Source of the DNA: Alkalimonas mucilaginosa
GTDB taxonomy: Bacteria > Pseudomonadota > Gammaproteobacteria > Enterobacterales > Alteromonadaceae
Assembly: GCF_036327005.1 (NCBI RefSeq)
Contig: NZ_JAUGZK010000006.1
Location: forward strand, 1 to 64,000
Length of the DNA stretch: 64,000 nt
Reading direction: 5' to 3'
Shown here: one piece after another, positions 41,959-51,729 of the stretch
Layout: each line of letters opens with the position of its first letter
How positions within the stretch are numbered: the first letter of the stretch is position 1
Notes under the pieces: generated by a model
What the model was told of the DNA's origin: nothing
Seen by the model: only the letters and a program-made list of their open reading frames with translations
Databases searched by the model: none
Program-made: the position numbers and the translations under genes

Positions 41959-42636
41959 TTAGTCCGCTTTGCTGTCTTTTTTGCTGCCAACTTTTGCTTT
42001 TAATGCTGCCAGCTCATTATCAATCTTATCTTGCGCGGCCAACTCGGCAAATTCATCTTTCAGGGTTTTCTTACCCAGATCGTAGGATTCGACCTGCGCT
42101 TCCATCGAATCAATCTTTTGCTCATAGCGCTCAAACTTGTGCATGGCATCGTTTAGCTTATCGCTGTTCAGCGTCCGCTTCACATCCAGACGGCTGGCCA
42201 CAGTTTTTTGCCGCATCAACATCGACTTCTGCCGGGCTTTGGCATCCGCCAGTTTTTCCTGCAATTGCGCCACTTCATGCTGCAATTTGTTGATGTGCTC
42301 GTCCAGTTGCGCAATATCCGCTTCCGCCGCTCTGACTTGATCGGCCGCTTTTTCACGCTCGACCAAAGCAGCACGGGCTAAATCTTCCCGCTCTTTCGAT
42401 AATGCCAACTCGGCTTTGCTCTGCCAGTCAGTAACTTCATCGTTCAGGCGATTCAACGCCCGTTGCAAATCTTTTTTCTCGGCAATGGTCTTGGCAGAAG
42501 AAGAACGCACCTCTACCAGAGTGTCTTCCATCTCCTGAATGATCAGCCGCACCATTTTTTCCGGATCTTCGGCTTTATCCAGCAGCGAGTTTAAATTTGA
42601 GTTGATAATGTCTGTAAAGCGACTGAAAATACCCAT
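41959..42636 (-). CDS. pspA: Phage-shock protein A
   Basis: 225 residues from the ATG at 42636 (GAGGTAACTACG upstream); an in-frame start at 42678 would lie in the promoter. MGIFSRFTDIINSNLNSLLDKAEDPEKM is the amphipathic membrane-binding helix of PspA, and the rest is a long coiled coil (LQRALNRLNDEV, AAEADIAQLDEHINKLQHEVAQL). PspA binds and inhibits PspF in unstressed cells and forms membrane-protecting oligomers (ESCRT-III-like) under proton-motive-force stress. First gene of the operon, downstream of a probable sigma-54 promoter. Confidence 0.96.
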   Translation of the reverse strand: MGIFSRFTDIINSNLNSLLDKAEDPEKMVRLIIQEMEDTLVEVRSSSAKTIAEKKDLQRALNRLNDEVTDWQSKAELALSKEREDLARAALVEREKAADQVRAAEADIAQLDEHINKLQHEVAQLQEKLADAKARQKSMLMRQKTVASRLDVKRTLNSDKLNDAMHKFERYEQKIDSMEAQVESYDLGKKTLKDEFAELAAQDKIDNELAALKAKVGSKKDSKAD

Positions 42637-42676
42637 CGTAGTTACCTCTTCTATTGGTTGGGATACACTAGAGACC

Positions 42677-42694
42677 ATTCACATTTCTTGCCAA
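42677..42694 (-). promoter_or_regulatory. Probable sigma-54 promoter of pspA
   Basis: Minus-strand TTGGCAAGAAATGTGAA resembles the -24/-12 pattern TGGCACG-N4-TTGCA: GG at -24 is kept, and ten bases further the -12 GC is GA. It is about 41 bases before the pspA ATG in the pspA/pspF spacer. PspF, encoded divergently, should activate it. The spacer holds no further gene. Confidence 0.55.
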
Positions 42695-42812
42695 CTTTTA
42701 TCTATTGCTTAACTACTGATTTTATTAATGAAATAAATTATGCAGAAAGCACTAGGGCTTAGCTCTATAATGAAATACACTACTATTTGGTCATTTTCGC
42801 TAAAGTAATCCG

Positions 42813-43925
42813 ATGCGCAGAACACAACAACAAGATAATCTGATCGGCCAGTCCAACAGTTTTCTGACCGTGCTGGAGCAGGTATCGCAAGCCGCCCCGC
42901 TAAGTAAACCGGTGCTTATTATCGGTGAACGCGGCACCGGTAAAGAATTGATAGCTGCCCGCTTGCACTTTTTGTCGCAACGCTGGGATCAGAATTACCT
43001 GACACTGAACTGCGCTGCCCTCAATGAAAACTTGTTGGAGAGTGAACTCTTTGGCCATGAAGCAGGTGCTTTTACCGGTGCCAGTAAGCGCCATGAAGGC
43101 CGCTTTGAACGCGCCAATGGCGGTACTTTATTTTTGGATGAACTGGCCAATACCCCAAGCCTGGTGCAGGAAAAATTATTGCGGGTGATTGAATACGGCG
43201 AATTTGAACGAGTCGGTGGCAGTCGCTCCGTTAAAGTCGATGTTCGACTGATATGCGCCACCAATGAAGACTTACCGGCGCTGGCCGAGCAAGGCGAGTT
43301 CCGGGCTGATCTGCTGGACAGGTTAGCTTTTGATGTCATCACCCTGCCGCCAATGCGCGAGCGACGGGAAGATATTCTGTTGCTGGCCGAACACTTTGCT
43401 ATCAACATGGCACGTGAACTTGAGTTTGAATTGTTCAGTGGCTTTAGCGAGAAAGCAAAAAGAGTGCTGCTGGACTACCACTGGCCAGGCAATGTACGTG
43501 AGCTAAAAAATGTGGTGGAGCGCAGTGTCTACCGCACCAACAACCCTTATGTACCCGTGCATGAGATTTTGCTGGATCCCTTTGAGTCTCCTTTCCGTCC
43601 AAAGCAGCGGGTCAAAACCAGAGATCGCCAGACCACGGCAACCAAAACCAGCTCTTTGCAAAATGCTTCCAACGCCCCGGACCAAAGCAACCATCCAGTG
43701 CAGCCTCAAACACCAGCGCTGAACCCGGAACAACCGGTAGATTTTAAAACGCTCTCACAAGAGTTTGAAATCAATTTACTGAAGCAAGCCTTGGCGGCTT
43801 GCCAATACAATCAGAAAAAAACTGCCGAATGCCTGGGTTTAACCTATCATCAGTTACGTGGTTACATGAAAAAATACCAGTTATTGGACAGCCAGCAGGA
43901 CTCTCATGCCGAAACCAGCGATTAA
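42813..43925 (+). CDS. pspF: Phage-shock operon activator PspF (sigma-54 enhancer-binding protein)
   Basis: 370 residues, longer than the 325 of E. coli. It starts directly with the AAA+ domain, with no sensory N-terminal domain, as is typical of PspF: Walker A GERGTGKE (38-45), GAFTGA intact at 85-90, Walker B TLFLDE (105-110). The region about 270-310 is a Gln/Thr/Pro-rich linker, then a Fis-type helix-turn-helix (NQKKTAECLGLTYHQLRGYMKKY). It activates pspA and is held off by PspA. It is divergent from pspA and its last 20 bases overlap sapA, so the two are probably co-transcribed. Confidence 0.95.
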   Translation: MRRTQQQDNLIGQSNSFLTVLEQVSQAAPLSKPVLIIGERGTGKELIAARLHFLSQRWDQNYLTLNCAALNENLLESELFGHEAGAFTGASKRHEGRFERANGGTLFLDELANTPSLVQEKLLRVIEYGEFERVGGSRSVKVDVRLICATNEDLPALAEQGEFRADLLDRLAFDVITLPPMRERREDILLLAEHFAINMARELEFELFSGFSEKAKRVLLDYHWPGNVRELKNVVERSVYRTNNPYVPVHEILLDPFESPFRPKQRVKTRDRQTTATKTSSLQNASNAPDQSNHPVQPQTPALNPEQPVDFKTLSQEFEINLLKQALAACQYNQKKTAECLGLTYHQLRGYMKKYQLLDSQQDSHAETSD

Positions 43926-45543
43926 TGCCATCGCCCCCGTCGCACTTGTTGGCTTACTGCTCACCGCATGTCAGCCTGAAATGCCAGCGGAAGTTCGCTC
44001 TGGCCTGGTGTACTGCAGTGAGGGCTCGCCAGAAAGCTTTAATCCGCAACTGATTACCTCGGGTACCACCATTGATGCCACCAGCCGTCAATTGTATGAC
44101 CGTCTGCTGGATATTGATCCTGAGACCGGTGAGTTTGTCCCCGCCCTTGCCACTCATTGGGAGCGCCGCGAAGATGGTCTTAGTTACACCTTTTATCTGC
44201 GACCTGAGGTACAGTTTCACCAAACCGATTATTTTACCCCCAGCAGAGCGCTCAACTCCGCAGATGTGCGCTTTAGTTTTGAACGGGTGATGCAGCAGGA
44301 CCACCCCTACCACGCCGTGAACGGTGGCGAATACCCGTATTTTCAAACCGTCGACTGGGGCAACCGCGTCACTCGTATTGCTACCCCAACAGCGGATCAG
44401 GTGGTCTTTTATCTACGCCAGCGCGATAGCTCTTTCTTATCCAATCTGGCAACCGATTTTGCCGTGATCCATTCGGCTGAATACGCGCAGCAACTGCTGG
44501 AGCAAAACCAACCTCAGCGGCTGGATACCCATCCGATAGGCACCGGTCCCTTTAAGTTTCGTGAATACCGTAAAGATGTGTTTATACGCTATTACCGTCA
44601 TAATAACTATTGGGGGGTACCAAGCCAGTTGGAACAGCTGGTGATCGATATTGAACCCAATAATGCCAAACGTATGGCGCGTTTACTCACCCACGAATGC
44701 GACATCACGGCTTACCCGCGGATGGCTGAGCTGGAGCTGATCAGCAAACGGGAGGATATCCGGGTCCAACAGCAAACCAGCATGAATGTTGGCTTCTGGG
44801 CTTTTAATACCAGCAGAGCTCCTTTTGATGATGCACAAGTAAGGCGAGCACTGGCCATGGCCATTAACCGCGATGCTATTTTACAAGCGGTGTACTTTGG
44901 TCAGGCAGAGGCCGCCTCGACCCTGCTGCCCCCTACATCCTGGGGCCATAATCCTACCCTGGTAGCTGAGCGCTACGACCCCGATGCCGCCAGACAGCTG
45001 CTCAGTGAAGCGGGTTACCCCTATGGCTTTACTATGACCATCTGGGCCATGCCGATACAACGGTTGTACAATCCCAATGCCCCACGGATGGCTGAAATGA
45101 TGCAAGCGGATCTGGCCCGTATTGGCGTCCGGGCCACTATTATCACTCTGGAGTGGAATGCATTTCGCCGCCAGTTACGCCTGGGTGAGCACGATTCGGT
45201 GTTGTTGGGCTGGAATGCCGACAACACCGATCCGGATAACTTCTTCCGGCCACTATTAAGCTGTAACGGCGTAAACAGCGGCACAAACAGAGCGCTCTGG
45301 TGCGATCCGGCCTTCGATGCCTTACTGGCACAGGCACTCCTGACGGATGATCAAGCAATACGCCGCAGTTACTACTGGGCCGCCCAGCAGTATCTGGCGG
45401 AACATCTGCCCTTGCTGCCGCTGGCGCATGCCAAACGTTTTCAAGCGGTGAATGCCAATATCGGCGGTATCACCATCAACCCTTATGGGGGTATTGACCT
45501 GTCCAAAGCATACAAACAGACGGCTGATGAGGATACGCCATGA
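43906..45543 (+). CDS. sapA: Peptide ABC transporter substrate-binding lipoprotein SapA
   Basis: 545 residues. The signal peptide ends in LLLTAC, so Cys22 is probably lipidated. The body is an SBP family 5 (dipeptide/oligopeptide) binding protein: RQLYDRLLDIDPETGEFVPALATHWERREDGLSYTFYLR, later the RRALAMAINRDAIL and GYPYGFTMTIW motifs. In Salmonella the Sap system handles host antimicrobial peptides; in other bacteria it handles peptides or putrescine/potassium. First of five overlapping sap genes; its start overlaps pspF. Confidence 0.92.
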   Translation: MPKPAINAIAPVALVGLLLTACQPEMPAEVRSGLVYCSEGSPESFNPQLITSGTTIDATSRQLYDRLLDIDPETGEFVPALATHWERREDGLSYTFYLRPEVQFHQTDYFTPSRALNSADVRFSFERVMQQDHPYHAVNGGEYPYFQTVDWGNRVTRIATPTADQVVFYLRQRDSSFLSNLATDFAVIHSAEYAQQLLEQNQPQRLDTHPIGTGPFKFREYRKDVFIRYYRHNNYWGVPSQLEQLVIDIEPNNAKRMARLLTHECDITAYPRMAELELISKREDIRVQQQTSMNVGFWAFNTSRAPFDDAQVRRALAMAINRDAILQAVYFGQAEAASTLLPPTSWGHNPTLVAERYDPDAARQLLSEAGYPYGFTMTIWAMPIQRLYNPNAPRMAEMMQADLARIGVRATIITLEWNAFRRQLRLGEHDSVLLGWNADNTDPDNFFRPLLSCNGVNSGTNRALWCDPAFDALLAQALLTDDQAIRRSYYWAAQQYLAEHLPLLPLAHAKRFQAVNANIGGITINPYGGIDLSKAYKQTADEDTP

Positions 45544-46568
45544 TCTGGCATTATCTGATACGTCGTTTATTTTTACTGTCTTTTGTATTCTTTGCTCTGA
45601 CTTGCTTTGCCTTCAGCCTTGGCCATTTGTTTCCGGGCGATGCGCTGGTGAACTTCAGTGGTATTCAGCAGCCGGATGATGAACTGCTGCCGATACTGGT
45701 GCAACAATACCAGTTGGATAATGGCTATTTGCAGCAATACATCGCTTTTTTACAACGGATATTACAAGGGGATTGGGGCTTATCGCTGGCAAGCCAGCAG
45801 CCTGTGCTGCATGAGCTGATGCAGGTGTTTCCTGCAACCCTGGAACTAGTGGCTTATGCACTGCTGATCTCCTTTGTACTGGGTGTTCCTCTTGGCCTTC
45901 TGGCGGCTATCAAAGTCAACCATTGGTCTGGCCGGGCTATTTCAACCATCGCTTTGCTTGGCTATTCGCTGCCCATTTTCTGGTGGGCTTTGTTGATGAT
46001 CATGCTATTTAGTATTGGCTTAGGTTGGTTCCCAACCTCTGGCCGCATTAGTGTGCTCTATGAGATCCCTGTCGTTACTGGCTTTATGCTGCCGGATATC
46101 CTGTTATCTGGCCAAACCTACTGGCAGGCTGCAATGCAGGATGCCATCCGTCACTTGTGGCTGCCCGCTTTTGTACTGGCGACCTATCCGACTACGGTAA
46201 TGATTCGCTTTACCCGGGATGCGATGCTGAATGTCTGGCAACAGAGTTACATTAAGACTGCGCGAGCCAAAGGTCTGCGCCGCAGTCAGGTGCTGTATCG
46301 GCATGCCCTGCGCAATGCCATGCTGCCGGTACTGCGTCAACTTGGCCTGCAATTTAGCACTCTGGTCACCCTGGCGATGATTTCTGAACTGATTTTTTCC
46401 TGGCCCGGCATCGGTCTCTGGTTGCTCGACAGCATCAGCCAACGCAACTATCCGGCCATTCAGGGCGGTTTGCTGGTGATTTCCAGTCTGGTGATTCTGG
46501 TGAATATCCTGATGGATATACTCCATACCTTGTTAAACCCACTGGCAAGGAAGCAAGCCAATGGCTAA
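45540..46568 (+). CDS. sapB: Sap transporter permease SapB
   Basis: 342 residues with six membrane helices and the binding-protein-dependent transport motif (EAA loop) in YIKTARAKGLRRSQVLYRHALRNAMLPVL. The opening MIWHYLIRRLFLLSFVFFALTCFAFSLGHLFPGD is typical of DppB/OppB/SapB-type permeases. It pairs with SapC as the inner-membrane channel. Its ATG overlaps the sapA stop (ATGA), which supports translational coupling. Confidence 0.93.
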   Translation: MIWHYLIRRLFLLSFVFFALTCFAFSLGHLFPGDALVNFSGIQQPDDELLPILVQQYQLDNGYLQQYIAFLQRILQGDWGLSLASQQPVLHELMQVFPATLELVAYALLISFVLGVPLGLLAAIKVNHWSGRAISTIALLGYSLPIFWWALLMIMLFSIGLGWFPTSGRISVLYEIPVVTGFMLPDILLSGQTYWQAAMQDAIRHLWLPAFVLATYPTTVMIRFTRDAMLNVWQQSYIKTARAKGLRRSQVLYRHALRNAMLPVLRQLGLQFSTLVTLAMISELIFSWPGIGLWLLDSISQRNYPAIQGGLLVISSLVILVNILMDILHTLLNPLARKQANG

Positions 46569-47454
46569 ATTTCAGTGGTTGCAGCACAAAACAGAACATG
46601 GACCACTGAGTCAGCTCTGGGCCAGTTTCCGTCAACAGCATTCTGCGGTGATTGGCCTGATCTTGTTTGGCTTTTTTGGTTTAATCGCTTTGTTTGGTCC
46701 ACTACTCACCCCTTATGATCCCTACCTGCAAAACCCGGATGTTCTGCTGTTGCCTCCATCCTGGGATGATATGGGGGATGTACGCTACTTACTTGGCACA
46801 GACGATCTGGGTCGGGACCAGTTCTCACGTCTGATCAAAGGGGCCAGTTATACCTTTGGCATTGCACTCATTACGGCATTAGGAGCTCTTTTGCTGGGCC
46901 TGTTGTTGGGAGTACTGGCAGGTATGAGTAAAGGTTTTCGTGCCAGTGTCTTTAATCATATCCTGGATCTGGCATTAACCATTCCGTCCTTACTGCTGGC
47001 TATCATTATTGTCGCGATCCTTGGCCCTGGTCTGATGAATACCATCTGGGCCATTATGCTGGCACTGCTACCCCAGTTTGTGCATGGGATACGCAACACT
47101 ATTTTGCAGCAGTTGGAGCAGGATTATGTTGTTGCCTACCGGCTGGATGGTGCCAACAATTGGCAAATCTTACGTCATGTCATTTTCCCCAATACCTGGG
47201 AGCAACTCACCGTTCTGTTTAGTATGGCCTTATCCACCGCTATACTGGATATTGCTGCCTTGGGCTTTCTGGGCCTTGGTGCTCAGGCACCCGCAGCTGA
47301 ATGGGGCCTGATGGTGGCAGATGCATTGGATCTGATTTACCTGTCACCCTGGAGTATTGCTTTGCCTGGCTTACTTATTTTTATTGCAGTGCTTAGCGTC
47401 AATCTGGTATCTGATGGCCTGAGAACTGCTGTGCGCAAACGACAGGAAAGCTGA
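46561..47454 (+). CDS. sapC: Sap transporter permease SapC
   Basis: 297 residues, six membrane helices, DppC/SapC type: the N-terminal cytoplasmic stretch leads into QQHSAVIGLILFGFFGLIALFGPLLTPYDPY, LLGTDDLGRDQFSRLIKGASYTF is the conserved pre-channel segment, and the EAA-type loop is YVVAYRLDGANNWQILRHVIFPNTW. Second half of the inner-membrane channel. It overlaps sapB by eight bases and sapD by one. Confidence 0.93.
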   Translation: MAKFQWLQHKTEHGPLSQLWASFRQQHSAVIGLILFGFFGLIALFGPLLTPYDPYLQNPDVLLLPPSWDDMGDVRYLLGTDDLGRDQFSRLIKGASYTFGIALITALGALLLGLLLGVLAGMSKGFRASVFNHILDLALTIPSLLLAIIIVAILGPGLMNTIWAIMLALLPQFVHGIRNTILQQLEQDYVVAYRLDGANNWQILRHVIFPNTWEQLTVLFSMALSTAILDIAALGFLGLGAQAPAAEWGLMVADALDLIYLSPWSIALPGLLIFIAVLSVNLVSDGLRTAVRKRQES

Positions 47455-48449
47455 TGTTACTACTGGATATCCGAAATCTGACGCTGGAGCTGGAAACCAG
47501 CCAGGGCCTGATAAGAGCAGTTGATCGGGTGAGCCTAAGCCTGCGGGAAGGTGAAATACGTGGTTTGGTCGGTGAATCTGGCTCAGGTAAAAGTCTGATT
47601 GCCAAAGCCATTGTCGGGGTACTGAATCAACGCTGGCGCATCAAAGCCGATCGCTTCCACTGGTGCGGTGTCGATTTGCTGCAACTCCCGTACGATCAGC
47701 AACGAAAGATTATTGGTCGTGACATTGCGATGATCTACCAGGAACCGAGTAAATGTCTGGATCCTACCGCTCTGATAGCGGAGCAGTTGCATGAGTCGAT
47801 CCCCAATAGCCAGCTGAAAGGAAGCTGGTGGAACAGAGCCCGGCAAAAGCGTAAAAAAGCCATCGCGTTGCTGCATAAAGTAGGTATCAAGGAACATCAA
47901 TCGGTGTTGGAAAGCTACCCTTATCAGTTATCGGAAGGGGTCTGTCAAAAAGTGATGATCGCCATGGCCATTGCGAAAAATCCGAAGTTACTGATTGCCG
48001 ATGAGCCCACCACGGCACTGGAGGCTTCGACTCAGGCCCAACTGTTTCGTTTAATCAGCAGCCTGAATCAACTAAAAAGCATGTCCGTACTGCTGATCAG
48101 CAACGAGCTGGATAGTATCGCCCGCTATACCCATCGTTTATCGGTCCTCTACTGTGGCCAGTTGGTTGAATCCGGCGAAACCGCTAAACTATTAGCACAA
48201 CCCTATCACCCTTACACCGATGCACTGATTAAAAGTGTGCCTGAGTTTCAACCAGACTTGGCACCCAAAAGCCAATTGTACGCTCTGCCGGGAAGTATCC
48301 CCACCTTGCAACATCTGCCGGTGGGTTGCCGGCTGGGCCCACGTTGTCCCAATGCCCGCCGTGAATGTGTGCATACTCCCAGCCTGGAGCGCAAACAGCA
48401 TCATTACTTTAGCTGCCATTTCCCACTGCAGTACAAGGAACCACGATGA
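47454..48449 (+). CDS. sapD: Sap transporter ATPase SapD
   Basis: 331 residues. ABC ATPase of the oligopeptide type: Walker A GESGSGKS (about 41-48), Walker B LLIADEPTTALEAS. The signature position reads YPYQLSEGVCQKVMIAMAIA, with LSEG in place of the usual LSGG, a known SapD trait. The C-terminal oligopeptide-transporter extension has GCRLGPRCPNARREC with paired Cys residues. SapD also binds nucleotides for the Trk potassium system in E. coli. Part of the sapABCDF operon. Confidence 0.93.
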   Translation: MLLLDIRNLTLELETSQGLIRAVDRVSLSLREGEIRGLVGESGSGKSLIAKAIVGVLNQRWRIKADRFHWCGVDLLQLPYDQQRKIIGRDIAMIYQEPSKCLDPTALIAEQLHESIPNSQLKGSWWNRARQKRKKAIALLHKVGIKEHQSVLESYPYQLSEGVCQKVMIAMAIAKNPKLLIADEPTTALEASTQAQLFRLISSLNQLKSMSVLLISNELDSIARYTHRLSVLYCGQLVESGETAKLLAQPYHPYTDALIKSVPEFQPDLAPKSQLYALPGSIPTLQHLPVGCRLGPRCPNARRECVHTPSLERKQHHYFSCHFPLQYKEPR

Positions 48450-49207
48450 GTCATTTGTTGGAAGTGGTCGATCTAAGCAAGAGTTACCGCAAACAGCAGG
48501 GGTTATTCCGGCAAACCACGGTTACAGCACTGGACCAAGTGAGTTTTTCCATGAATGCTGGTGAAACCCTGGCGGTGGTAGGAGAGACTGGCTCAGGAAA
48601 AAGTACGCTGGCTAAAGTGCTGGTTGGCATAGAACAACCTGATCAGGGGGAAATCCGCCTGGCTGGTCAGTCCGTTACCCTCAGTCATTATCGGAAATAC
48701 AATCATGTAATCCGCTACATGTTCCAGGATGCCGAGCGGGCGCTGAACCCAAGTCAGAAAGTTGGAGCCATGCTGGACGATGTGCTGCGCTTTAGCACAG
48801 TACTGGATGAAAAACAGCGACAGCAGAAAGTCCTGCAGAGCCTGCAACAAGTTGGCTTGTTGGATGAGCACATTGGCTTTTATCCGCACATGTTTTCAGC
48901 CGGACAACAACAGCGGCTGGCTCTGGCCAGGGCTTTGATCCTGGACCCCAAGATCCTGATCCTGGATGAAGCCCTGACCGTGCTGGACCCGACATTGCGG
49001 GCCCAAATTGTCAACTTGCTGCTGGAGTTACAGCAACAAAGAAGCTTGTCGTATTTGCTGATCAGTAAGAACTTACGGCTGGTTCGCCATATCAGTGACT
49101 ATTGCCTGGTGATGCAGCATGGCAAGGTTGTCGAGTCCGGTCCAACGGAGCAGCTGTTGCTGCAACCACAGCACCCGCATACGAAAAAACTGATGGGACT
49201 AAGTTAA
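48446..49207 (+). CDS. sapF: Sap transporter ATPase SapF
   Basis: 253 residues. Second ABC ATPase: Walker A GETGSGKS, the signature site as MFSAGQQQRLALARALI (SAGQ instead of SGGQ, as in other SapF proteins) and Walker B ILILDEALTVLDP. It overlaps sapD by four bases (ATGA) and closes the operon, which ends at a strong terminator 19 bases later. It pairs with SapD as the energising heterodimer. Confidence 0.93.
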   Translation: MSHLLEVVDLSKSYRKQQGLFRQTTVTALDQVSFSMNAGETLAVVGETGSGKSTLAKVLVGIEQPDQGEIRLAGQSVTLSHYRKYNHVIRYMFQDAERALNPSQKVGAMLDDVLRFSTVLDEKQRQQKVLQSLQQVGLLDEHIGFYPHMFSAGQQQRLALARALILDPKILILDEALTVLDPTLRAQIVNLLLELQQQRSLSYLLISKNLRLVRHISDYCLVMQHGKVVESGPTEQLLLQPQHPHTKKLMGLS

Positions 49208-49226
49208 GTACGCAGCTTCTCCAACA

Positions 49227-49255
49227 AAAACCCCGCGACAAAGCGCGGGGTTTTA
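49227..49255. terminator. Terminator shared by sapF and ppiD
   Basis: AAAACCCCGCG-ACAAAG-CGCGGGGTTTT is an 11-base-pair stem flanked by A and T runs, so it can terminate transcription from both sides. It lies between the convergent sapF and ppiD genes. Confidence 0.9.
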
Positions 49256-49273
49256 TTGCTACCCTACCGTGTG

Positions 49274-51190
49274 TTAGAAACGCTCATCCGTGACATCCAG
49301 GCGGGGCCGTTTAATTTTTGCATTGGCTTTCAATGCCGCCAGCATGGCTTCGTAAGTCTGTTGCGCATGCTGGTTAGCAAAGCGCTCCAGATCTTCGACA
49401 CCTGGCTTTTCAGTTACTTCAACATCGCGAACTGCTGTGACCGCTACCAGAGCCATATCACCACTCATCAGCTCAACCAGTTCGGCACTCACTGCTTGCT
49501 CTTCATTCGGTCGAGGCAGAGCAAAAGCTTTGGCGCGGATCTCCGCATCCAGGCTGCCACCAAAACGTGAAGCGTTGTTGGCCGTTTGAGGCTCCAGCCC
49601 CACAGCTTTAACAGCCGCAGCAAAATCACCGTCTTGACGGAACTGCGCCAATACCGCATCCGCTTGCTGACGAGCCAGCTCTGAGCTCTGCTGACGGCGC
49701 AGTGATGCCACTACCTGATCCCGCACCTCGTCCAGCGACTGTGTGCGGGCAGGCTGATGCTCGGTCACACGGACCACCACTTGATGTTGGGCACCAATTT
49801 CAATCGGCTCACTGTTCAAAGCCTGGCCAATAAAGCGCAAATTAAACAAACGCTGCAGTACCTGCGGATGGTTTAATGGGGCTGGGGCCTGCTGACGTGA
49901 GAATAAAGCCTGACTGCGCAGGGGCAATTGAGTCACATCAGCTGCTTCCTGCAGATTGTCTGGCACATCGAAGCTGACATCCGCAAGCAATTGCTGGATC
50001 TCAAAGAAGCGATCATAAGCACGCTCTTGCTGCAGACTATGGATAATATCCGTTTTCACCTCAGCAAAATCTTGTGGTACTGACGGTTCAAAATTGTGCA
50101 GTTGAATAATATGGTAACCAAAGCTGCTTCGTACTACCGGGCTCAAAGCACCTTGCTCTGTTAATGCGTAAGCAGCATTCTCAAAAGAAGCTTCCATATC
50201 CCCGCGATTTAACCAAGGTAGCACTCCACCTTCTGCTGCGGAAAAAGTATCGTCAGACTCTCGGGCGGCAACTTCGGCAAAGTTGGCTCCAGCCTGTAAC
50301 TCAGCCAGTACCTGTTCTGCTTTGGCTTTGATCTCATCATTGCGACCATTGCTCTCAAACAGGATGTGCGCCACCTGACGACGTTCTTCAGTACTGTATA
50401 AAGCCAGATTTGCGTCATAAAATGCCCGTGCTTCGGCTTCAGAGACTGAAATCTCCCGTGCGATCTGCTCTACCGACAACTCAATAAACTGCACCGCTAC
50501 TTTTTCTTCCGTTTCATAACGCTGTAAGTTGTCGTAATAAAACTGCTCGATCATCGCATCTGTCAGTTCCACCTGATCAACAAATTTTCCAGCAGAAAAT
50601 ATCACATGCTGGATATCCCGGCTTTGCTGTTGCAAGGCAAGCAAACGCTGCAATTCTCGCGGAGTGGCAAACTCAGATAAAATCAGGCCACGGATCAGCT
50701 GTTGGCGGGTCATTTGCTCCCGCAGCATATCGCGGAATTCTCCGGTTTGCATGCCCGTCTGGCGTAACAATGCCAGATAACGTTCATTATTAAACTGACC
50801 ACCGATCTGGAATTCAGGCAATGAACGTATCAAATCACGCACCACGTCATCGCTGACGCGAAGCCCCAGTTGTCTGGCGTATTGCTTTTGCAATGTCTCG
50901 TCAATCAACCGCTCCAGTACATCGGCACGAAAACCCGCCATATACGCCTGGTCGGATGCCAACATTTCGAACATCTCACCAAACTGCTGTTCCATCCGGG
51001 CCCGCTCACTTTGGTAAGCCTGCTCCAGAGCAACCCGTGATACGCTTTCGCCATTCACCTCTGCAGCCGGTGTTTCCTTGGTTGAACCAAGGTAGCCACC
51101 CACCCCGGCCAGGGCGAATGTCAGGATCACCAAACCAAGAATAATCTTGGCGGTTAGTCCCTGTGAACCTTCTCTGATTTTCTCTAACAT
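49274..51190 (-). CDS. ppiD: Periplasmic peptidyl-prolyl isomerase / chaperone PpiD
   Basis: 638 residues from the ATG at 51190 (AAAGG upstream); the longer frame to 51244 adds a non-conserved tail. MLEKIREGSQGLTAKIILGLVILTFALAGVGGYLG is the single N-terminal anchor of PpiD, followed by the SurA_N-like chaperone domain, a parvulin domain (about 265-365: RQVAHILFESN ... EAEGGVLPWLNRGDMEASFE ... GYHIIQLHNFEP) and a C-terminal chaperone domain. It is attached to the inner membrane near SecYEG and helps fold outer-membrane and secreted proteins. hupB-ppiD order after lon is usual in gammaproteobacteria. Confidence 0.95.
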   Translation of the reverse strand: MLEKIREGSQGLTAKIILGLVILTFALAGVGGYLGSTKETPAAEVNGESVSRVALEQAYQSERARMEQQFGEMFEMLASDQAYMAGFRADVLERLIDETLQKQYARQLGLRVSDDVVRDLIRSLPEFQIGGQFNNERYLALLRQTGMQTGEFRDMLREQMTRQQLIRGLILSEFATPRELQRLLALQQQSRDIQHVIFSAGKFVDQVELTDAMIEQFYYDNLQRYETEEKVAVQFIELSVEQIAREISVSEAEARAFYDANLALYSTEERRQVAHILFESNGRNDEIKAKAEQVLAELQAGANFAEVAARESDDTFSAAEGGVLPWLNRGDMEASFENAAYALTEQGALSPVVRSSFGYHIIQLHNFEPSVPQDFAEVKTDIIHSLQQERAYDRFFEIQQLLADVSFDVPDNLQEAADVTQLPLRSQALFSRQQAPAPLNHPQVLQRLFNLRFIGQALNSEPIEIGAQHQVVVRVTEHQPARTQSLDEVRDQVVASLRRQQSSELARQQADAVLAQFRQDGDFAAAVKAVGLEPQTANNASRFGGSLDAEIRAKAFALPRPNEEQAVSAELVELMSGDMALVAVTAVRDVEVTEKPGVEDLERFANQHAQQTYEAMLAALKANAKIKRPRLDVTDERF

Positions 51191-51388
51191 CGTGCCTTTA
51201 TCTCTGTTTGCAACGCATAAAATCACGTCATAAAAAAAGCGCATCTTAACAGATGCGCCTTTCTGATTGAAGTCCTGGCGAAGCAGTTGGCGATGAAACC
51301 TGAAGCCTTAAAATTAGTTGCTTTCGCTACCAATACACTACTTCGGATGCCTGACTGGTTTACCCGGCGCGCCGAGTAAAGCTCATTC

Positions 51389-51661
51389 TTAGTTGACTGC
51401 GTCTTTTAACGCTTTGCCTGGCTTGAATGAAGGAATCTTCGCTGAAGCGATCTGGATGGTCGCACCCGTTTGTGGGTTGCGGCCGGTACGGGCAGCACGC
51501 TCACGAACAGCATAAGTACCAAAACCAACCAGAGCAACAGAATCACCCTCTTTCAGAGCCTCAGTCACAGCACCGATAAAAGCGTCCAGCGCACGGCCAG
51601 CATCGGCTTTAGACAGTTCTGCACCAGCAGCAATTTTGTCGATAAGTTGAGACTTGTTCAC
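51389..51661 (-). CDS. hupB: DNA-binding protein HU-beta
   Basis: 90 residues, the standard HU length, when started at the GTG at 51661, which reads (V/M)NKSQLIDKIAAGA and has AAGGGGA eight bases upstream; the longer frame to 51697 adds 12 unrelated residues. The DNA-binding arm is intact: GFGTYAVRERAARTGRNPQTG, followed by IPSFKPGKALKDAVN. A small nucleoid protein that bends DNA. It has its own promoter (51730-51758), about 200 bases after lon. Confidence 0.97.
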   Translation of the reverse strand: MNKSQLIDKIAAGAELSKADAGRALDAFIGAVTEALKEGDSVALVGFGTYAVRERAARTGRNPQTGATIQIASAKIPSFKPGKALKDAVN

Positions 51662-51729
51662 AATATCATCCCCTTCAATTGTTATTGTTTTCAACAACTA
51701 CACGTATTGATGTTGTAATCACGCTCCTT

